The notes beneath the pieces are model-generated. The model ran no database searches, was not told where the DNA came from, and was given only the letters and a program-made list of their open reading frames with translations. The translations under genes and the position numbers were made by a program. Below are positions 6,662 through 10,800 of a stretch of 10,800 nt of DNA, in pieces. This DNA comes from Lachnospiraceae bacterium UBA5902 (lineage in GTDB: Bacteria > Bacillota > Clostridia > Lachnospirales > Lachnospiraceae). The DNA lies in the NCBI GenBank assembly GCA_002431865.1, contig DJEI01000081.1:8464-19263 (forward strand), read 5' to 3'. Numbering within the stretch: position 1 is the stretch's first letter; each line of letters opens with the position of its first letter.

Positions 6662-7540
6662 TTATGAGACCAGTTCCACGATTTCTTTTACATCCTGGAA
6701 TTCATCCCGTATCTTGTTCATTTCGTCTGTATAGACAAGCGGTTTCCGGATATTTCCATCAAATATATTTTTCATTGACCAACAGGCTATATATAATTTC
6801 CCGCAAACAAAACAGGCTGATATCATTTTTCTTCGTTTCTGTAATGTGACCAGATGCTCCATCACCTGTGGCGTCAATGCATAAAATGCATCGGCAGAAC
6901 GTGTCACACACGTCCGTACATCAAACCGTTCATTAAAATCCACACTCTCCATCTGCACATCTTCATACATAGACTTTTTATATTTTGCAGGCTGTTGAAA
7001 TGTTTTTGAAACAATGTTCACAGATGCTATATCCTTCTTCTGTGTATCCACCATAAAGATGTGTCCCCCTAAATGAGATTTCACATCCCCGTCCGAATCC
7101 GTACACGTTATAATAACATAGGACTGTTCAAACTTTACTCCCTGATAACTCGCCCACACATGCATGTCTGATTTAAAATCATCCCCCATCTCCACGATTC
7201 CCATCTGGCTGACCTGTTCTTTTGTAAATCCATGGTTCCAGTCAACCCGCACATCAGAAAATGTCTGATTCATAACCGACAGCACAAATTTCTCCTTATA
7301 GATTCTTGCATATTGTCTTTTACATGAAAAACACTGTTTTACAAAATATCCAAGAATCATAAACAAAATGATATTAATGATTGTGGTGTCCAATCTGCGC
7401 AATCGAAGCAATATAAATATCGGAAAAATGATAACGCCTTTCATAATATCGACAACTACCGTCACAATACATTTCCTTATATATCCCTTATATTTCTCAT
7501 GTAATTGATTTAATTGATTGATCACGTCAATGGTCTGCAT
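6662..7540 (-). CDS. DUF3137-like membrane protein, copy B (tandem paralogue)
   Basis: This 292-residue protein aligns end to end with copy A, 96 bp downstream. Shared elements are NQLNQLHEKY near the start, NQTFSDVRVDW, SYQGVKFEQS, GGHIFMVDTQ, DFNERFDV, DAFYALTPQVMEH, GKLYIA and FDGNIRKPLVY. Two hydrophobic stretches lie at about 24-46 and 50-66, and their sequence has diverged most from copy A. The gene looks more AT-rich than copy A. It is a tandem duplicate whose membrane part has drifted; the function is unknown. AAGGA lies about 8 nt before the ATG. No terminator is visible between B and A, so B, A and lemA may be one operon. Confidence 0.85.
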   Translation of the reverse strand: MQTIDVINQLNQLHEKYKGYIRKCIVTVVVDIMKGVIIFPIFILLRLRRLDTTIINIILFMILGYFVKQCFSCKRQYARIYKEKFVLSVMNQTFSDVRVDWNHGFTKEQVSQMGIVEMGDDFKSDMHVWASYQGVKFEQSYVIITCTDSDGDVKSHLGGHIFMVDTQKKDIASVNIVSKTFQQPAKYKKSMYEDVQMESVDFNERFDVRTCVTRSADAFYALTPQVMEHLVTLQKRRKMISACFVCGKLYIACWSMKNIFDGNIRKPLVYTDEMNKIRDEFQDVKEIVELVS

Positions 7541-7555
7541 GCGTTGTGTCCTTTC

Positions 7556-7596
7556 ATTATACAGAAAAAGGGATTCCTTACAATCGGAATCCCTTT
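7556..7596 (-). promoter_or_regulatory. Hairpin before the copy B gene: terminator, attenuator or operator
   Basis: AAAGGGATTCC (7567-7577) and GGAATCCCTTT (7586-7596) form a perfect 11-bp stem with an 8-nt loop. On the minus strand TTTTTCTG follows, so it resembles a leftward terminator, placed about 26 nt before the copy B start codon. The loop also contains TTGTAA (7583-7578), which is 16 bp from a perfect TATAAT (7561-7556), so a promoter can be read across it. That promoter would start transcription at or past the ribosome binding site, which argues against it. Whether this is an attenuator or an operator is open. Confidence 0.5.
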
Positions 7597-7734
7597 CTCG
7601 CGCTATGTATGTTCTTATTTCAGTCTATGCATCTCGTTCTTCCATCGGTAATATGTATAGGATGGATGATACATGTTTTATTGATCGAAATCTATCTGTA
7701 TCACATAAATTCTATGTTAAATCTATATAAAATG

Positions 7735-7756
7735 AAAGGCAGCCAAAGCTACCTTT
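7735..7756 (-). terminator. Intrinsic terminator of the tRNA deacylase gene
   Basis: On the minus strand AAAGGTAGC (7756-7748) pairs with GCTGCCTTT (7743-7735) with one wobble pair and a TTTG loop, followed by CATTTTATATAG. It lies about 42 nt past the deacylase stop codon. Between this hairpin and the next one (7597-7734) I see no gene and no convincing promoter. Confidence 0.7.
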
Positions 7757-7798
7757 ATGTTATTAAATCCTGCACAAAAACGATAGGTACGCTCCCAA

Positions 7799-8359
7799 CT
7801 ATTTGCTCTCTGTAATTTCTTCATTCTCCACCGTCACGAAAATCGGCTCATGGTGCATCGCCGGAAGCAGCACATGCAGCAGATCGTCCATCTTCAGGCG
7901 CAGACTGCTCGTATTGATACATGGATGACAGCCCACATATTCATCCTGCACCAGATCCTTATCCATCAGAAGCTGTATATGCTTTTCCTTGTCATTCATC
8001 AACCCCAGTACACTCACAGAACCCGGTGTAATATCCAAGTATTCTTCCATGTAGGCATCCTTCGCGAAGGAAAGTCTGGCTACGCCAAGCTGCTTCGAAA
8101 TATCCTTCGTCTTGAACTTCTTATGTCCCGGTAACATCAGCAGATAGAAGTTCGTCTCCTGCCGGTTGCACAGAAATAGATTCTTGCAGATTGTCGCCTC
8201 CAATGCCTTGTCGATCTCCTCGCAGACTTCCATCGTCATCGCTGCCTCATGGTCAATCCGCTCATACCATACATGGTTCGCATCCAAAAAATCATAAGTT
8301 CGTATTTCCTTTTCCAGCCTGCCTGATTCATCGGCCGGTCTGCCTGTTTGTCGTGTCAT
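7799..8359 (-). CDS. YbaK/ProX-type aminoacyl-tRNA deacylase
   Basis: Members of this fold hydrolyse mischarged tRNA; the closest type, ProX/PrdX (ProXp-ala), removes alanine from tRNA-Pro in the cytosol. Supporting features are H37 in RIDHEAAMTMEV, the conserved lysine K59 in ICKNLFL, GHKKFKTKDISKQLG (78-92), the PGSVSVLGLMND loop (112-123) and GCHPCINTSSLRL (143-155). The 186 residues are close to the PrdX size. I start at the ATG at 8359, which has GAGGAA about 8 nt upstream. An in-frame start at 8464 would add 35 residues, but it lies upstream of both the predicted promoter and the preceding gene's terminator. No proline-reductase genes are adjacent, so a general quality-control role is more likely than one tied to that pathway. 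Confidence 0.88.
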   Translation of the reverse strand: MTRQTGRPADESGRLEKEIRTYDFLDANHVWYERIDHEAAMTMEVCEEIDKALEATICKNLFLCNRQETNFYLLMLPGHKKFKTKDISKQLGVARLSFAKDAYMEEYLDITPGSVSVLGLMNDKEKHIQLLMDKDLVQDEYVGCHPCINTSSLRLKMDDLLHVLLPAMHHEPIFVTVENEEITESK

Positions 8360-8390
8360 AATCGTTCCTCTTTTCGTATTTTCTAACGGA

Positions 8391-8419
8391 ACTGTACCAT
8401 ATTTCGCTGAATTTGAAAA
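8391..8419 (-). promoter_or_regulatory. Candidate promoter of the tRNA deacylase gene
   Basis: On the minus strand -35 TTTTCA (8419-8414) is 17 bp from -10 TACAGT (8396-8391). The -10 is preceded by TGG, an extended -10 feature. Each hexamer matches consensus at four positions. The start point near 8384 gives a leader of about 25 nt and supports the shorter coding sequence. Confidence 0.5.
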
Positions 8420-8431
8420 TATACTTTCTAT

Positions 8432-8459
8432 AAAAAAGACACCCGCAAATGCGGATGCC
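8432..8459 (-). terminator. Intrinsic terminator after the small membrane protein gene
   Basis: On the minus strand GGCATCCGC (8459-8451) pairs with GCGGGTGTC (8446-8438), with two G-T wobbles and a four-base loop (ATTT), followed by six T residues (8437-8432). It lies 34 nt after the stop codon of the upstream gene. This separates that gene from the deacylase gene. Confidence 0.88.
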
Positions 8460-8493
8460 TTCAAACACTATTTCTCCTGTACGTTCTATGTAA

Positions 8494-8841
8494 TTACTTC
8501 TTTGTTACGATTGCAACAACTGCAAGTATCGCATTGATCAGACACCAGCCTGCCCAGATTGCAAGATCTGAGAAGCTTCCGAAACCGGTAAATCCTACCA
8601 GTGCAGCCAGACCGAACAGAACGATCAAAGCAATATTTCCGCCCTTTTTCTCAGCGTTTCTCGTCGCAACCGATACGATTCCACCTGCAAGCATCAGAAT
8701 TGCTACCAGTATGCCTGCGGAACCTGATGTCTCGCCATTTGCTTGCAGCGAATTAGAAACTCCCGCTGCACATGACTGAAATGTAACGATGACAAACAAG
8801 ATCATGGATAAAATGCCGGACACTAATTTCCAAGTTTTCAT
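8494..8841 (-). CDS. Small four-helix membrane protein of unknown function
   Basis: I cannot assign a function. The 115 residues contain four hydrophobic segments at about 6-28, 42-60, 69-88 and 93-112, with a short basic loop (RNAEKKGG, 61-68) between the second and third. A cysteine in the first segment (FQSCAAG, C24) is a weak lipobox candidate, but the -3 position is Phe, so an ordinary membrane helix is more likely. I start at the ATG at 8841 because AGGAGG ends about 9 nt before it. The in-frame extension to 8907 would add 22 basic residues without a good binding site. The gene has its own terminator. Upstream (8842-9015) I see a possible extended -10 TGGGATAAT on the minus strand but no matching -35. 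Confidence 0.8.
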   Translation of the reverse strand: MKTWKLVSGILSMILFVIVTFQSCAAGVSNSLQANGETSGSAGILVAILMLAGGIVSVATRNAEKKGGNIALIVLFGLAALVGFTGFGSFSDLAIWAGWCLINAILAVVAIVTKK

Positions 8842-9015
8842 GAATCTCTTCCTCCTTTTCTTGTGGTATTGCCCCGCGCATTGCCGGTGGCAGTTTATCG
8901 AAAACATCCTAACGATTCTCTTCGTTTATGACATTTTCTTCTTTTGTATCCCCACAAGTATTATCCCATAAATCATCCGGCTTCGTTGCCCCCGTAGCAG
9001 TGGCAAATTTATCCT

Positions 9016-9477
9016 CTAATCCTGCACTCCGCTTGTCCGAAGCGGCTGCAAGCCTTTTTGATTGAGCAGATCATTCACGTCTAAAATACTTCCCGGCCGC
9101 TCATTGAACGCAATCATTAGGAGTGCATCTCTTGGAACCTTCGCGTATAATTCCGGCATTTCGTATTTCCTGAGTGCACGCTGCGTCTCCGCCAGACTGA
9201 ATTTCGCCGCATAGCAGATCCGCAGAATCACATCCCTCTGCCGCGTACGCTTCTCCCCGGACAGCAGCTTATAGCCATACCTCTCTGGAATGTCTGCCTG
9301 CAGGAACACATACTGCTGGGTGAGCTTCTTTTCCTGCAACAGATTCTTCACATAGATAGAAAATGCTTCGGGATTATCCGTTACACTTTCTTTATTCTCC
9401 GCGCAATATTTCTCAAAGTCCGAAAGATGTGTCTTGCCTAAGACTTCATTTAATTCCTTTGTATTTTTCTCCTTCAT
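9016..9477 (-). CDS. Small XRE-like helix-turn-helix protein
   Basis: This is a 153-residue protein. Its central region, about 39-108, resembles a Cro/C1 helix-turn-helix: YVKNLLQEKKLTQQYVFLQA is followed by IPERYGYKLLSGEKRTRQRD and then a helix. The N-terminal part (1-38) is acidic and helical. The C-terminal part (RDALLMIAFNERPGSILDVN) is predicted to be helical and may be an interaction domain. The ATG at 9477 has GGAGG 5 nt upstream; a TTG four codons earlier would overlap that site. The gene is divergent from a Ser/Thr kinase gene, 126 bp away, which suggests that it regulates the kinase gene or is a kinase target. Direct DNA binding is inferred from the fold pattern only. Confidence 0.78.
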   Translation of the reverse strand: MKEKNTKELNEVLGKTHLSDFEKYCAENKESVTDNPEAFSIYVKNLLQEKKLTQQYVFLQADIPERYGYKLLSGEKRTRQRDVILRICYAAKFSLAETQRALRKYEMPELYAKVPRDALLMIAFNERPGSILDVNDLLNQKGLQPLRTSGVQD

Positions 9478-9497
9478 TTCATCCTCCAATCTGTTAT

Positions 9498-9526
9498 AAT
9501 AAATCCATCAGACTACCGATTACCAA
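9498..9526 (-). promoter_or_regulatory. Weak candidate promoter of the helix-turn-helix gene
   Basis: On the minus strand TTGGTA (9526-9521) and TTTATT (9503-9498) are 17 bp apart, each matching consensus at four positions. Transcription would start near 9491, leaving a leader of about 14 nt that just includes the GGAGG site. I see no better pair in the intergenic region. Confidence 0.3.
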
Positions 9527-9563
9527 AGTTGCACCAAACAGCATGGATAATTGATTGACGAAG

Positions 9564-9569
9564 TATAAT
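9564..9569 (+). promoter_or_regulatory. Candidate -10 element of the kinase gene
   Basis: TATAAT is a perfect -10 hexamer about 35 nt before the kinase start codon, which leaves room for a leader containing AAAGGA (9589-9594). No recognisable -35 lies 16-18 bp upstream, so the promoter may need an activator. The divergent helix-turn-helix protein is one candidate. Confidence 0.45.
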
Positions 9570-9603
9570 CAGAAACCCTGCTCTATAGAAAGGATATACG
9601 CAT

Positions 9604-10752
9604 ATGGATCTCGATCAGCGTCTCGCTATTTCGTATTATAAACCAATAGCCGCCATAAATGAACCGCATCATGTATACTTAGTTCAGCACCAGGAGACAA
9701 AAAAGATTGCCATCAAAAAAGTGCTTGATGTCTATAACCTCGCCGTCTATGCCGAGTTATACCGCAATCCTATCGCAGGTACACCGCGGATCATAAACTA
9801 TTACGAAGAGGCGGGACTGCTTACTGTCATCGAAGAATATATCTCCGGAACATCCCTGCAGGATAAGATCCGCCATGCAGATATATCGCCGAACGAGATG
9901 CTTCAATATATGCTTGACCTGTGCGCAATCCTCGAACAGTTACATCAGCATAATCCGGCTATCATCCACCGGGATGTGAAACCATCGAATGTTATCATTA
10001 CGACTTATAACCGCGCTGTGCTGCTTGATTTCAACGCTGCCAAATACCATACAGCAGCGAAAGATTCTGATACAATCCTGCTTGGCACACAGGGCTATGC
10101 CGCCCCGGAGCAATACGGATTTGGACAATCTTCCCCGCAGACAGATATTTATTCTATGGGGATTCTTCTGAAGGAAATGGCGGAAGCATCGCATTGCCAG
10201 AATCCATATATTGATGCTGTTACTGCTAAATGTACACAGATGAATCCGGCGGAACGGTATCAAAGCATCGGTGAATTGCGTCAGGCGTTGTTGGCAAATG
10301 GGGGAATCTTTCCTTATGCACATGCCGGTCAAACCTCCACCGGAGATTTATCCGGTCTGTCTTCCAATCGTTCAAATGCTCAAACACAGAACGATTCCGT
10401 TACTTCCGCAAACCATATGCAATTTACCCCTCCCGGTTTCCGTTCCAAAACGCCTTGGAAGATGGCGGTTGCTTTGCTCACCTATATATTTCTGGCATGG
10501 TTTAGTTTATCCATGAAGGTAAAGAATACCTTCGGTGCAGCACTGTGGATAGAGCGTGTATTCGTGCTCATCATGATGCTTTTTATCGTAGCTTCCATCT
10601 TCGACTATCTCAACGTGCGAAGACTCATGCCGTTGTGTCAGCATGAGAAGAAATCAACACGCATATTGGGTGTGGTTGTGTTAGACATCCTCGTTGTATT
10701 CGGATTGATTGTACTCATGGCGATCGTGCAATCATTCTGTCCGAATTCATAA
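9604..10752 (+). CDS. Membrane-anchored Hanks-type Ser/Thr protein kinase, atypical ATP site
   Basis: The predicted role is to phosphorylate Ser or Thr residues on cytoplasmic proteins. The kinase domain spans about 11-232: K38 in IAIKK, a candidate partner Glu at E51, catalytic loop HRDVKPSN (122-129) with D124 and N129, metal ligand D142, and APE at 167-169 followed by the DIYSMG helix. Two features are odd. The nucleotide loop (about 15-27, IAAINEPHHVYLV) has no glycine, and DFG is replaced by DFN (142-144). The catalytic residues are otherwise intact, so activity is plausible but not assured. A Ser/Thr/Gln-rich linker (about 243-280) leads to three membrane helices at about 287-305, 315-337 and 354-377. 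There are no PASTA repeats or other extracellular sensor. AAAGGA lies 9 nt before the ATG. Confidence 0.88.
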   Translation: MDLDQRLAISYYKPIAAINEPHHVYLVQHQETKKIAIKKVLDVYNLAVYAELYRNPIAGTPRIINYYEEAGLLTVIEEYISGTSLQDKIRHADISPNEMLQYMLDLCAILEQLHQHNPAIIHRDVKPSNVIITTYNRAVLLDFNAAKYHTAAKDSDTILLGTQGYAAPEQYGFGQSSPQTDIYSMGILLKEMAEASHCQNPYIDAVTAKCTQMNPAERYQSIGELRQALLANGGIFPYAHAGQTSTGDLSGLSSNRSNAQTQNDSVTSANHMQFTPPGFRSKTPWKMAVALLTYIFLAWFSLSMKVKNTFGAALWIERVFVLIMMLFIVASIFDYLNVRRLMPLCQHEKKSTRILGVVVLDILVVFGLIVLMAIVQSFCPNS

Positions 10753-10785
10753 CTTACCGGATATAGAATAACATGTTTTGGACAT

Positions 10786-10800
10786 AAAAAATGCCACCGT
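10786..10800. terminator. Possible first arm of a terminator cut by the window end
   Basis: A run of six A residues followed by TGCCACCGT lies 33 bp past the kinase stop codon. In this window A-runs next to a GC-rich arm are the left side of leftward terminators, as at 178-194 and 8432-8446. The second arm is outside the window, so this is only suggestive. It would fit a convergent gene to the right. Confidence 0.3.

Noticed and set aside
8360..8464. N-terminal extension of the tRNA deacylase
   Set aside because: It would start upstream of the promoter and of the previous gene's terminator hairpin. The ATG at 8359 has a good binding site and gives the expected length.
8842..8907. N-terminal extension of the small membrane protein
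   Set aside because: The added 22 residues are basic and unlike a signal sequence, and AGGAGG is placed for the ATG at 8841.

Overview
The window looks like chromosomal DNA from a low-to-mid GC Firmicute, most likely a gut Lachnospiraceae (Roseburia/Agathobacter-like). The reasons are AGGAGG-type ribosome binding sites before nearly every gene, short U-tailed hairpin terminators, and the protein families present. This placement is inferred from style, not from a search. I see no rRNA, tRNA, CRISPR array, insertion sequence or phage gene.

Left part (1-2710). A leftward three-gene operon encodes a polar amino acid ABC importer: lipoprotein binding protein, then permease, then ATPase. It has a promoter at 2681-2709 and a terminator at 178-223. 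Two subunits depart from the family. The binding protein carries what is normally its C-terminal segment at its N-terminus, so it appears circularly permuted. The ATPase has an extra basic segment of roughly 34 residues between the Q-loop and the signature motif. Upstream of the terminator, bases 1-177 hold a palindrome and no gene.

Centre left (2710-5088). A rightward pair encodes a MATE efflux pump and a BmrR-like MerR regulator. The promoter before the pump has the 19-bp spacer and nested dyad typical of MerR-controlled promoters, so the regulator probably controls its own operon. The merR stop codon shares the four bases CTAG with the stop codon of the convergent lemA gene, and the likely lemA terminator lies inside merR.

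Centre right (5085-7540). Leftward genes encode a LemA-family membrane protein and two tandem paralogues of a DUF3137-like membrane protein. LemA and DUF3137 are often neighbours, but their joint function is not established.

Right part (7541-9477). Three leftward genes are probably transcribed separately: a YbaK/ProX-type aminoacyl-tRNA deacylase, a 115-residue four-helix membrane protein and a small XRE-like helix-turn-helix protein. Clear terminators follow the first two.

Right end (9490-10800). Divergent from the helix-turn-helix gene is a Hanks-type Ser/Thr kinase with three C-terminal membrane helices. It has an unusual ATP-binding loop without glycines and DFN in place of DFG. The window ends in what looks like the first arm of a terminator.
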